NCBI RefSeq assembly: GCF_007993935.1
Contig: NZ_VITY01000008.1
Coordinates: 62,001-126,000 of the forward strand
Direction of reading: 5' to 3'
DNA: 64,000 nucleotides
Source: Bradyrhizobium macuxiense
Lineage (GTDB): Bacteria > Pseudomonadota > Alphaproteobacteria > Rhizobiales > Xanthobacteraceae
The notes under the pieces were generated by a model, which had not been told where the DNA came from, made no database searches, and was given only the letters and a program-made list of their open reading frames with translations. Below are positions 35,874-43,275 of this stretch, piece by piece (position 1 is the first letter of the stretch; each line of letters starts with the position of its first letter). Both the position numbers and the translations under genes were made by a program.

Positions 35874-36428
35874 CTAACGCGGACGTTTTGGTCGCTTGAG
35901 TTCGGCGACCTTGAACTTCCCGGCGGCCTGCAGGCTGCTGCAAAGCCACCAGGCCCGGTTGCGGTACTCGCCCAGAAACCACTTGGTCTCGACGCAATCG
36001 ACATAGGATTTGTAGGTGAGGTTGTCTCGGCACGTTGACGAGAAGGGTCCATATGTTTGTCCGCCTCCCGACTCGTTACACCCAACCCAGGGGTCTTTGC
36101 CGTGCGGGAGGCTCGATTCGCAGCCACCGTTGCAATTGCTGGCGACTTTCTCCAGCGCGGCAATCCTGCCCAGCACTGAATCCGGCGCCGGCGATGTCCC
36201 TCGCGCTGACGACGATGACGTCTGGGTGGTTCTCGATCTGCGGTGCGATACCCCCGTGCTTGCCGCTTGCGCCGGACGACTTGTCCGTGCCGCCTGCTTC
36301 GGCGCCTCGACCGTGATGGATGGTAGCGGTTTGGCGGAGTCTGTTTGCGACACGGCCGGGCCGCACAGCAAGACAGTCGACAAGACAGCGACAGTTGAAA
36401 GCGCGACAAGCCTCGGCGAAAATCTCAT
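35874..36428 (-). CDS. Hypothetical exported protein, 184 aa
   Basis: I do not recognise the family. The ATG at 36428 has a strong ribosome site (GGGAGGG, six-base spacing) and begins a signal peptide (LVALSTVAVLSTVLLCGPAV ending near SQT). A Ser/Thr/Arg/Pro-rich linker follows. A C-terminal domain contains six cysteines (NCNGGCES, WVGCNESGGG, TCRDN, VDCVETKWFLGEY, WLCSSL), so an extracytoplasmic disulfide-bonded fold is likely. It ends KRPKRPR. No operon partners are evident. Confidence 0.72.
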   Translation of the reverse strand: MRFSPRLVALSTVAVLSTVLLCGPAVSQTDSAKPLPSITVEAPKQAARTSRPAQAASTGVSHRRSRTTQTSSSSARGTSPAPDSVLGRIAALEKVASNCNGGCESSLPHGKDPWVGCNESGGGQTYGPFSSTCRDNLTYKSYVDCVETKWFLGEYRNRAWWLCSSLQAAGKFKVAELKRPKRPR

Positions 36429-36627
36429 GGCATGCCCTCCCAAATCCGAACGGAACAGCCGTCCCGAGACACGCACGGTACCATACGTCCCGAATTGCGC
36501 CACCGAGGGTTGAAACTATTTCCGCAGATGACGGCCCATCGGCATGGCGGCCGGGAGAATGCCGACCGCTCGCGTGTCAGACTCTGGCGTCGGTCGACAC
36601 CATCACCGCTGACGGACAATGAGTGGC

Positions 36628-37305
36628 CTAGCGATCCCCGAAGGCCAGCCGCGCGCCGAGCGCGACCAGGATGCTGCCGCCGATCCGCTGCATGATCCGC
36701 TGCGAGGTGTGCGAGCGCTGCAGCTTCGCCATCACGGCGCTGGCGAAGAATACGCAGACGATATCGACCGCCGAGAAGGTTAGGTTGACCGTTGTGCCGA
36801 GCAGAAACAGCTGGGCCCAGACCGGCAGGCTGGCCGTCGCATCGACGAACTGCGGCAGGAACGCCAGGAAGAAGATCGCGGTCTTCGGGTTGAGCACCTC
36901 GACGACGATGCTTTGCGCAAAGGCGCGCTCCGCGGAGAGCGGCGCAAGCTTGGGGCGCTCGGTGTTGTCGCGATCGCGGAACAACCCGAGGCCAAGCCAG
37001 ACCAGATAGGCCGCACCGGCCAGCTTCATCGCGGTGAATAGCGGCGGTACCGCATGAAACAGCAGAGCAAGGCCGGCTACCGCGGCGACGACATGGACGT
37101 AGCCGCCGAGATGCAGCCCGAGCGAGGCCATCAGCCCCGCGCGCCGGCCGCCCGCGAGCGTGCGGGCCGCGGCGTACAGCATGGCGGGACCTGGGATCAG
37201 CGCGAAGGTCGCGGTCGTGATTGCGAAGGCGAGGTACAGTTCCAAGTGAGAGCTCAATGTCTGGACGATAAGGGGATGAGCGGACGCTACTTCCTCTGCC
37301 GTCAT
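36628..37305 (-). CDS. LysE/RhtB family amino-acid exporter
   Basis: This inner-membrane exporter is of the LysE/RhtB type, 225 residues from the ATG at 37305. The signature near the N-terminus is FALIPGPAMLYAAARTLAGG. Helices follow (GYVHVVAAVAGLALLFHAVP; GAAYLVWLGLGLFR; NPKTAIFFLAFLPQFVD; LFLLGTTVNLTFSAVDIVCV), consistent with six membrane spans. The open frame continues eight codons upstream (MDCFASLA), but those come from a palindromic repeat (37301-37385) and were excluded. A TTG slightly downstream could also be the real start. The substrate is probably an amino acid or derivative. Confidence 0.88.
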   Translation of the reverse strand: MTAEEVASAHPLIVQTLSSHLELYLAFAITTATFALIPGPAMLYAAARTLAGGRRAGLMASLGLHLGGYVHVVAAVAGLALLFHAVPPLFTAMKLAGAAYLVWLGLGLFRDRDNTERPKLAPLSAERAFAQSIVVEVLNPKTAIFFLAFLPQFVDATASLPVWAQLFLLGTTVNLTFSAVDIVCVFFASAVMAKLQRSHTSQRIMQRIGGSILVALGARLAFGDR

Positions 37306-37385
37306 TGCGAGCGAAGCGAAGCAATCCATCGGCCCGCATATGCCGATGGATGGATTGCTTCGTCGCTGTCGCTCCTCGCAATGAC
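37301..37385. repeat. Palindromic repeat family 2
   Basis: Arms GTCATTGCGAGCGAAGCG and CGCTCCTCGCAATGAC surround AGCAATCCATC ... GATGGATTGCT and a central palindrome (GCATATGC). This is a REP-like element that spans the 5' end of the LysE frame and supplies spurious N-terminal codons. Confidence 0.85.
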
Positions 37386-37407
37386 AGGCTGCATTTGTTC
37401 AGGCATC

Positions 37408-38034
37408 TCAATTCGCCGGGATCATCGCCGCGACCTCACGGTCGACAGGATTGTCGCTTTCGCCGAGCCCCGCGATGACGCCGGCGCGATCCTCGAGCTT
37501 GCGGTTCTGGCTCATCTTCTTCTTGGCATCGATCCGCGTGATCGGCATCCGGAAGCCGACTATGCCTCGCAGCTGCGCCTTGATGAAATCATCGGGCGCG
37601 TCGCTGACCTGCCACGCCTCCTTGCGCGAACTCTCGTGCAGCCTGGTCAGCCGGGTCACGACGTCGAGCAGGCGGTCGGCATCCTCGAAGAACTCGGCCA
37701 CCCCATAGGCGTGCACAGCGACGTAATTCCAGGTCGGCACCACCTTGCCGTGCTCGGCCTTGGCCACATACCAGGACGGCGTCACATAGGCATCGGGACC
37801 CATGAAGATCGCCATCGCCTCGCCGGTCGCGGGCAGCTTCCACTGCGGATTGGGCCGCGCGACGTGGCCGTACAACGTGCCGTAGTCGCCCTCGTTTTCA
37901 TTGAGCATCAGCGGCAGCGGCGTTCCGATCAGGCCGTCCGCGGTCGCGGTAACCAGCGTCGCGAGCCGCGAGGCCCGCATCGCGGCGTGGATCGGGCCGA
38001 GCTCTTCCATCTTGAAATGCGGCGGCAGGTACAT
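37408..38034 (-). CDS. PaiB-like FMN-binding negative transcriptional regulator
   Basis: This 208-residue protein of the PaiB (FMN_bind_2) family has a split-barrel flavin-binding fold; members bind FMN and have been linked to protease and sporulation control in Bacillus. The start MYLPPHFKMEELGPIHAAM is typical, as are LMLNENEGDYGTLYGHVARPNPQW, GPDAYVTPSWYVAK and VPTWNYVAVHAYG. It is divergent from a MocR regulator, with a palindrome in the shared 98-bp gap. This arrangement suggests the MocR protein controls it. The biochemical role here is unknown. Confidence 0.88.
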   Translation of the reverse strand: MYLPPHFKMEELGPIHAAMRASRLATLVTATADGLIGTPLPLMLNENEGDYGTLYGHVARPNPQWKLPATGEAMAIFMGPDAYVTPSWYVAKAEHGKVVPTWNYVAVHAYGVAEFFEDADRLLDVVTRLTRLHESSRKEAWQVSDAPDDFIKAQLRGIVGFRMPITRIDAKKKMSQNRKLEDRAGVIAGLGESDNPVDREVAAMIPAN

Positions 38035-38085
38035 CGCGAACCTCTTGGTCGGCCTGATCAATTGCTGCTCGCACCATAGCGCTGA

Positions 38086-38108
38086 AGTGGCCTATGATAA
38101 GGGCCACT
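38086..38108. promoter_or_regulatory. Candidate MocR operator (inverted repeat)
   Basis: AGTGGCC-N9-GGCCACT lies between the divergent paiB-like and mocR-like genes, and its spacer contains TATGAT, a plausible -10. A related half-site (GGTCCACT) follows at about 38126. Placement suggests autorepression and control of both genes (inference). Confidence 0.5.
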
Positions 38109-38132
38109 TTCGATCATCTTGATTGGTCCACT

Positions 38133-39650
38133 ATGCCCCGCCTGCGCGCCACCATCAGCATCCCCTCGCTCGGCGCGATCGACCGCGCCGCCGGACAGGT
38201 CGGACGTCAGCTCGCGCAGGCCCTGCGTGCCGCGATCGCCGAGGGCGAATTGAAGGCCGGGGAATTGCTGCCGTCGACGCGCGCCCTATCGGCCTCGCTC
38301 GGCGTAGCGCGCGGCACGGTCACGGAGGCTTTCGAGCAGTTGCAGGCCGAGGGCTATCTGGAATCGCAGGTCGGTGCCGGCACCCGGGTGGCGCCGACGC
38401 TTGCCGAACAGGCGCGGCCTGTCGCGGTCGATCGCAGCCCGAGAAAATCCGCGCCGATCCGGCTGCCCGCACGCGCCGCGCGGCTTGCCAAAGTGGTGAC
38501 AGCGTTCACGCCGATGCCCGAAATCCCGTTTGCGATCGCGGTCCCCGGAGGCGCGGTCGCCCCCGATGACAATTGGCGCCGTCTCGGCAACCGGGTGCGC
38601 GCATCACGCGCGGCGGCGCCGGCGAGCTATGGCGATCCGCGCGGACTGTTGGAATTGCGGCAGGCCATCGCCGACTACGTGCGAAAGTCGCGCGCGGTGC
38701 ATTGCGAGCCGGAGCAGGTCGTGATCACGGCCGGCACGCAGCAGGGCCTCTATCTCGCCGGCCGCGTGCTGCTGTCATCGGGCGATCGGGTGTGGGCCGA
38801 GGATCCCGCCTATCCCGGCATGACTTCAGTGCTCGACGATCTCGATCTCGTCACCACGCGCGTCGGCGTCGACGCGCAAGGCATCGACGTCGATGCCGCC
38901 GTCGCCGCGTGCTCGGATGCGCGCGCAGCTTTTGTGACGCCGTCGCATCAATATCCGCTGGGCATGCCGATGAGCATGGCCCGCCGCAACGCGCTGGTGG
39001 CATGGGCGCAGCGCAGCAATGCCTGGATCGTCGAGGACGATTACGACAGCGAGCTGCGCTATGCCGGGCATCCCTTCCCTTCGATGCAGGGCCTCGCGCC
39101 GTCGCGCGTGATCTATCTGGGCACGCTGAGCAAGGTGCTGTTTCCCTCGCTGCGGCTCGGCTATGTCGTGGCGCCTTCGCCGCTGATCGATGCCTTCGCC
39201 GGCGCGCGGGCGCTGCTCGACCGGCACTCGCCGACCGCCGACCAGCATGTGCTGGCGGCCTATATGCGCGAGGGCCTGTTCGAAGCGCATATCAGGCGGA
39301 TCCGCGGCGTCTATGCCGCACGCCGCGAGACATTGATCGCGGCGCTTGAACGTCACATGCCCGATGACGTCACGCTGCAGCCGAGCGACCAGGGCATGCA
39401 TCTGCTGCTGTGGCTGCCGCGGCGCTTCGACGACGTGCAGCTGGCGAAATCAGCGCTGGCCGACGGCATCGTCGTGCGGCCGATCTCGCCGATGTACGAA
39501 GCAGCTGCGCGGCCCGGCCTGATGCTCGGCTTCGGCGGATTTGGACCGGATGAGCTCGACGCAGCAGCGATCCGACTGCGGCGCGTGATGGATCAGCACA
39601 GGCCGCAGCGGCGGCAGGCGCTCACTCGTAGAACGCACCCGCAACAATGA
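38133..39650 (+). CDS. MocR-family (GntR-HTH / aminotransferase) transcriptional regulator
   Basis: This PLP-dependent regulator has 505 residues from the ATG at 38133. An N-terminal GntR winged helix (~15-80: RQLAQALRAAIAEGELKAGE, then STRALSASLGVARGTVTEAF) is joined to a fold-type I aminotransferase domain. The PLP-binding parts are visible: AGTQQGLYLAGRVLL, VEDDYDSELRY and LGTLSKVLFPSLRLGY with the Lys that forms the aldimine. I rejected the ATG at 38094 because it lies inside the inverted repeat and overlaps a likely -10. It is divergent from the PaiB-like gene. The effector is unknown; known relatives respond to PLP, GABA or taurine. Confidence 0.9.
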   Translation: MPRLRATISIPSLGAIDRAAGQVGRQLAQALRAAIAEGELKAGELLPSTRALSASLGVARGTVTEAFEQLQAEGYLESQVGAGTRVAPTLAEQARPVAVDRSPRKSAPIRLPARAARLAKVVTAFTPMPEIPFAIAVPGGAVAPDDNWRRLGNRVRASRAAAPASYGDPRGLLELRQAIADYVRKSRAVHCEPEQVVITAGTQQGLYLAGRVLLSSGDRVWAEDPAYPGMTSVLDDLDLVTTRVGVDAQGIDVDAAVAACSDARAAFVTPSHQYPLGMPMSMARRNALVAWAQRSNAWIVEDDYDSELRYAGHPFPSMQGLAPSRVIYLGTLSKVLFPSLRLGYVVAPSPLIDAFAGARALLDRHSPTADQHVLAAYMREGLFEAHIRRIRGVYAARRETLIAALERHMPDDVTLQPSDQGMHLLLWLPRRFDDVQLAKSALADGIVVRPISPMYEAAARPGLMLGFGGFGPDELDAAAIRLRRVMDQHRPQRRQALTRRTHPQQ

Positions 39651-39918
39651 TCATCGCTGCACGACGCCAAGCATCGGATGCCCTCGGCCCGAGGTTGGTT
39701 GTCCGTGTTGTGGCCTCAGCCCATGCAGCCGCCGCATCCAGGAAAGCTTCTATCGAACCGTTTTCCCAACCATTTGCTCCGGCCGAATATGGCGGACTGG
39801 GACTCGCCAATTCCTTTTGCTGCTCAGCCGGGCGATCAAGCGCCATCAGCTGCAGGAGACGAATGAAAGCCCGCTCGTCAGAAACTGCTTCAGCTGCTGC
39901 GACCAGATCATGGACCAT
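39622..39918 (-). CDS. Small hypothetical protein (DUF7660-like), 98 aa
   Basis: A short acidic protein with an N-terminal helical part (MVHDLVAAAEAVSDERAFIR), the segment NGWENGSIEAFLDAAAAWAEA and a C-terminal WRRAAMIIVAGAFYE. This pattern (WEN...FL...W, then a small hydrophobic end with a final YE) resembles a family of small immunity-like or unknown proteins (DUF7660, from memory). It converges on the MocR gene with a 29-base antisense overlap. Function unknown. Confidence 0.6.
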   Translation of the reverse strand: MVHDLVAAAEAVSDERAFIRLLQLMALDRPAEQQKELASPSPPYSAGANGWENGSIEAFLDAAAAWAEATTRTTNLGPRASDAWRRAAMIIVAGAFYE

Positions 39919-39966
39919 CGTGGCCTCCGCAGCCCAAGCGCGTCGTAGCGAAGTCTCACACTGACC

Positions 39967-40479
39967 TTACTGCTCGAACGCAGCCTTGAGGCGGTTGAGC
40001 TGCGGCACCAGCGGGTTGCCGATCGAGGAGCGATCGGGCGCCGGCGCGTGGATCGTGGTGTCGAGGCGGCGGACGCGCGCCTGCAAATCCATCGAGCGGG
40101 CGATCAGCTGCTGCAATTGCTCGGGCAGCTTCACGACCATGTCGGCCGGGCCGGGATCGGCGGCCGACAGCTTCACCTTGGTCTTCTCGCGATTGGCCTG
40201 GGTCAGCGTCATCTCGCCTTCCTTGACCGCACGATGCAGCAGCAGCCAGGACGCCAGCTGCATCAGCCGGGTGGTCAGGCGCATACTTTCGGTGGCATAG
40301 GTCAGGCTCACGGACCGTTCCAGCGCCTTGGCCTCGGCACGGCCGTCGCCATCGAGATAGGCCGCGGTCTGCTCGACCAGGTCCATGCCTTCCCTGAACA
40401 GCACGCCGAATGCCGCAGAATTGGTCAGCCGTTCACTGAACAGCACAAGCCCGGCTTCGTTCTGGGAACGATCGGCCAT
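39967..40479 (-). CDS. rcdA: DUF1465 family protein, probable RcdA (ClpXP adaptor)
   Basis: This 170-residue all-helical protein is of the DUF1465 family, which includes Caulobacter RcdA, an adaptor needed for ClpXP degradation of CtrA at the G1-S transition. The supporting segments are LVLFSERLTNSAAFGVLFRE, GMDLVEQTAAYLDGDGR, the long helix YATESMRLTTRLMQLASWLL, and VKEGEMTLTQANREKTKVKL. The ATG at 40479 was chosen; an upstream reading adds five residues. Two TTAACGCCC direct repeats lie just upstream of the ATG. I am confident of the family and less so of strict functional equivalence to RcdA. Confidence 0.78.
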   Translation of the reverse strand: MADRSQNEAGLVLFSERLTNSAAFGVLFREGMDLVEQTAAYLDGDGRAEAKALERSVSLTYATESMRLTTRLMQLASWLLLHRAVKEGEMTLTQANREKTKVKLSAADPGPADMVVKLPEQLQQLIARSMDLQARVRRLDTTIHAPAPDRSSIGNPLVPQLNRLKAAFEQ

Positions 40480-40481
40480 GG

Positions 40482-40509
40482 TTAACGCCCTCACACCATC
40501 TTAACGCCC
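40482..40509 (-). promoter_or_regulatory. TTAACGCCC direct repeats upstream of rcdA
   Basis: TTAACGCCC occurs at 40482-40490 and 40501-40509 (as read on the plus strand), 19 bases apart and directly before the rcdA start. The TTAA cores recall CtrA half-sites (TTAA-N7-TTAA), but the spacing does not match a canonical full site. The inner copy also overlaps the GAGGG ribosome site. Confidence 0.3.
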
Positions 40510-40611
40510 GCTGGCATCTCACGCGCCAGCTTATGATGAACAAATCATTGCGCGGGCGCGCCGAAGAGTCCAGCCGCAACCGGATTTATGGTTTCCAGCC
40601 GCGGACGCAAC

Positions 40612-40705
40612 AAAAAAGAGCCGCCGTTTCCGGCGGCTTTTGAAGTTGATAACAGGGAGGCGTCAAACAGAGTGGACAGGAGCCACTCGGTGTCCAAACG
40701 AGGAC
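40612..40705 (-). ncRNA. Candidate trans-acting small RNA with anti-Shine-Dalgarno loop
   Basis: Read on the minus strand, there is a GAGTGG/CCACTC hairpin (40670-40688), an unpaired GCCTCCCTG segment (about 40654-40661) and a strong terminator: stem GCCGCC/GGCGGC at 40620-40637 followed by TCTTTTTT. This layout matches many alphaproteobacterial sRNAs that pair with ribosome-binding sites through CCUCC. The 5' end is a guess: a TATGAC box lies just upstream, but no clear -35 was found. The terminator alone is well supported, whatever it ends. Confidence 0.45.
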
Positions 40706-40832
40706 AATGCAGTCATAATCGAGAAAGCTTAACCGATCGTAAATGAACGGTTTTCTTCAGGCTTTGTTTGCCATGTCGGCCATTGACCTAGTTTGGGACA
40801 GGGGTGCGCTGATCGCCGAGTTGAACCCCATG

Positions 40833-40954
40833 CGTCGTCCCGGCGAAGGCCGGGACCCATAACCACCAATGCCCGCGTTGCGCGCGGCTGCGGCCTCACC
40901 GTACGCAACAAAGAACAATGGTGGTTATGGGTCCCGGCGTTCGCCGGGACGACG
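40833..40954. repeat. Palindromic repeat family 1, copy C
   Basis: Arms CGTCGTCCCGGCGAAGGCC and the matching GTTCGCCGGGACGACG, with GGGACCCATAACCACCA and GGTGGTTATGGGTCCC inside. Unlike copies A and B, the centre is different (GCGCGGCTGCGGCC). It lies between the sRNA candidate and the DUF1192 gene. Confidence 0.85.
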
Positions 40955-40976
40955 TGATGTGAGGGGGCAGCGAGCG

Positions 40977-41168
40977 CTACGACTTGAAGAACGCGTTCGC
41001 GGCATCCTTCGACGCGCGCTTCTTCGACATCGCCTCTTTCAGGCGATCGACTTCGGCGGTGAGCAGCGCGATGCGCTCGGTCAACTCCTCGACCGACAGC
41101 AGCGAGAGATCCTGTCCGATCTCGTGGCTGATCTTCTTCCGCGGCCGGTCCTCATCCTCAATCGGCAT
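40977..41168 (-). CDS. DUF1192 family small protein
   Basis: A 63-residue protein with an excellent ribosome site (GGGAGGA, five-base spacing before the ATG at 41168). It contains an N-terminal charged part (MPIEDEDRPRKKISHEIGQD) and one amphipathic helix (LSVEELTERIALLTAEVDRL), then a basic C-terminus. The DUF1192 family is widespread in alphaproteobacteria and its function is unknown. The frame upstream of the ATG runs through a repeat and is not coding. Confidence 0.88.
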   Translation of the reverse strand: MPIEDEDRPRKKISHEIGQDLSLLSVEELTERIALLTAEVDRLKEAMSKKRASKDAANAFFKS

Positions 41169-41274
41169 GTGTCCTCCCGGCGATGTGATCTGGCGCCGTG
41201 CGCCCAGAGCTGATAGATGTCCTAAAGCACGATGAGATTGGATCGAATCGTCATCGCGCTTTAGATCTTTGTTT

Positions 41275-41322
41275 GAGCATGATCTTGTCGGAAAACCGCT
41301 TCGCACTTTTCCGGATCATGCT
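41275..41322. repeat. 48-bp palindromic repeat family 3, copy 1
   Basis: GAGCATGATCTTGTCGGAAA followed by ACCGCTTCGCACTTTTCCGG and ATCATGCT: an imperfect palindrome with AGCATGAT/ATCATGCT ends and CGGAAAA/TTTTCCG inside. A near-identical copy is at 57317-57364. Confidence 0.85.
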
Positions 41323-41444
41323 CGAGGAGAATTTTGCAGTGACTTTCGTGTGCGCGCAACATCTGACGCGAATGCCCCGGCCCGACCGCAAGGAGTCTGA
41401 CCGGACGGGATAGTGCGCCTGCGCGCCAGGCATGAGCCAACCCC

Positions 41445-41477
41445 AAGCCCTTCCGATCATGCGGGAGGGCTTTTTGA
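41445..41477 (+). terminator. Rho-independent terminator-like hairpin 50 bp before metG
   Basis: Stem AAGCCCTTCCG / CGGGAGGGCTT with an ATCATG loop followed by TTTGATTTTT. It lies on the metG strand with no annotated gene upstream, so it ends either an unseen short transcript or a metG leader. Confidence 0.75.
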
Positions 41478-41526
41478 TTTTTGATGGTCCGGGGTCGGCA
41501 TCACCGAACGCGAAAGACCTCAACCC

Positions 41527-43206
41527 ATGACCAGGATTCTCATCACCAGCGCGCTGCCTTACGTCAACGGCGTCAAGCATCTCGGCAATCTCGTCGGCTC
41601 GCTGCTGCCCGCCGACGTCCACGCCCGCTTCCGCAGGCAGACCGGCTGCGACGTGCTGTTCATCTGCGCGACCGACGAGCACGGCACGCCGGCCGAGCTC
41701 GGTGCGATCGAGGCAGGACAGGATGTCCGCACGTTCTGCGATGCGCAGCACGCCATCCAGGCCGACATCTACCGGCGCTTTGGCCTGTCCTTTGATCATT
41801 TCGGCCGCACCAGCTCGTCGCATAATCATGCACTGACGCAGCGCTTCTATCGCCGGCTCGACGCAGCCGGGCTGATCGAGGCGCGCACCACGCGGCAGGT
41901 GTTCTCGCCGGCCGACCGGCGCTTCCTGCCCGATCGCTACGTGCTCGGCACCTGCCCGCATTGCGGCGATCCTTCGGCGCGCGGCGATCAATGCGACCAT
42001 TGCGGCACGTTGCTTGATCCGCCGGAGCTGATTGAGCCGCGCTCGGCGCTGTCAGGCGACCGCGCGCTCGAGATCCGCGCGAGCCGTCATCTGTTCCTGC
42101 GCCAGTCGCAACTCGTCGAGAAAATCGGCGCATGGATCGACAGCCGCAGCGGATGGCCGCCCTTCGTGGTGTCGACCGCGAAGAGCTGGCTCAATGCCGA
42201 TTTGCGCGACCGCTGCATCACGCGCGACCTCGCCTGGGGCATCGCGGTGCCGCGCGCGGGCTTTGACGGCAAGGTGTTTTATGTCTGGTTCGATGCGCCG
42301 ATCGGCTACATCACGGCGACGCAGGAATGGGCGGATGTAGCAGCGGGCCGCGACTGGCGGCAATGGTGGTGGCAGGCCGACGAGGTCAGCTACATCCAGT
42401 TCCTCGGCAAGGACAACATCCCTTTCCACACCGTGAGCTTTCCGGCGACGCTGCTCGGCTCCGGCGAACCGTGGAAGACCGCAGACGTGATCAAGGGATT
42501 CCATTGGCTAAATTACGAGGGCGGCAAGTTCTCGACCAGCAGGAAGCGCGGCATCTTCACCGACGCGGCGCTGGAGGAATTGCCAGCCGATCTCTGGCGC
42601 TGGTGGCTGATTGCCAATGCGCCGGAGAGTGCCGACACCGATTTCAACGTCACAAGATTCGTTGCTGACGTGAACAAGGACCTTGCCGACATCTTCGGCA
42701 ATCTCGCCAACCGCATCATCAGCTTCGCGCATCGCGCGTTCGATGGCCGCATCCCGGAAGGAGGCGCGCCCGGCGACGCCGAGCGAAAGCTCGCGCTTGA
42801 TCTCGAGCAGCGCATCACGACGCTGCACCGCCACCACATCGCACTGGAGTTTCGCGCCGCTGCGGCTGCGACCCGCGCAATCTGGGACGTTGCGAACGCT
42901 TACCTGCAACACGCAGCACCGTGGACGGCGATCAAGTCCGATCCTGACCGTGCGGCCGTCGTCGCGCGTGTCGGGCTCAATCTTGTCGCGCTCTGCGCCA
43001 CGCTAGCGTGGAGCATCGTGCCAAGCTTGTCCGAACGCGTGCTCGGCGCGTTCGGCCGCAACGATGCCGTGCCGCGCTGGCCCAATGGCCCACTCCTTCC
43101 GCTGCTGGATGATGGCGCCGGCACGCCGGTCGCGAGCTTCGGCCCACTGGTCGAGAAAATCAGCCCTGAAAAAGCCGACCATCTGACGAGGCGGTTCGGG
43201 GCGTAA
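41527..43206 (+). CDS. metG: Methionyl-tRNA synthetase (short form, KFSTS variant)
   Basis: This class I aminoacyl-tRNA synthetase charges tRNA-Met. It has 559 residues. The HIGH motif is present as HLGN (residues 18-21). The connective domain has a zinc knuckle with two CxxC pairs (CPHCGDPSARGDQCDHCG). The catalytic lid motif is KFSTS (near residue 336) instead of the common KMSKS. The anticodon-binding helical domain follows (DVNKDLADIFGNLANRIISF). The C-terminal dimerisation/EMAP-like domain of longer forms is absent. The KFSTS lid recalls archaeal/eukaryotic-like MetRS, so this may be a second enzyme of the species (inference). The ribosome site before the ATG is weak. Confidence 0.9.
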   Translation: MTRILITSALPYVNGVKHLGNLVGSLLPADVHARFRRQTGCDVLFICATDEHGTPAELGAIEAGQDVRTFCDAQHAIQADIYRRFGLSFDHFGRTSSSHNHALTQRFYRRLDAAGLIEARTTRQVFSPADRRFLPDRYVLGTCPHCGDPSARGDQCDHCGTLLDPPELIEPRSALSGDRALEIRASRHLFLRQSQLVEKIGAWIDSRSGWPPFVVSTAKSWLNADLRDRCITRDLAWGIAVPRAGFDGKVFYVWFDAPIGYITATQEWADVAAGRDWRQWWWQADEVSYIQFLGKDNIPFHTVSFPATLLGSGEPWKTADVIKGFHWLNYEGGKFSTSRKRGIFTDAALEELPADLWRWWLIANAPESADTDFNVTRFVADVNKDLADIFGNLANRIISFAHRAFDGRIPEGGAPGDAERKLALDLEQRITTLHRHHIALEFRAAAAATRAIWDVANAYLQHAAPWTAIKSDPDRAAVVARVGLNLVALCATLAWSIVPSLSERVLGAFGRNDAVPRWPNGPLLPLLDDGAGTPVASFGPLVEKISPEKADHLTRRFGA

Positions 43207-43275
43207 TGGCGTTTCGCTTCGTTGGAAAAGGCGGTATGCCATCCGCCAATCCTCTTCTCTGACCAGGGACCAGCC

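Larger units (their letters stand above)
41169..41526. other. Intergenic region upstream of metG
   Basis: This 358-bp stretch holds a repeat element (41275-41322) and, close to metG, a strong hairpin with a T-tract (41445-41477). A 13-codon open frame (starting ATGCCCCGG near 41372) has no ribosome site. I see no tRNA, riboswitch or T-box-like element. Confidence 0.5.

Noticed and set aside
41372..41413. Leader peptide for metG attenuation
   Set aside because: The 13-codon frame contains no internal Met codon and lacks a ribosome site.
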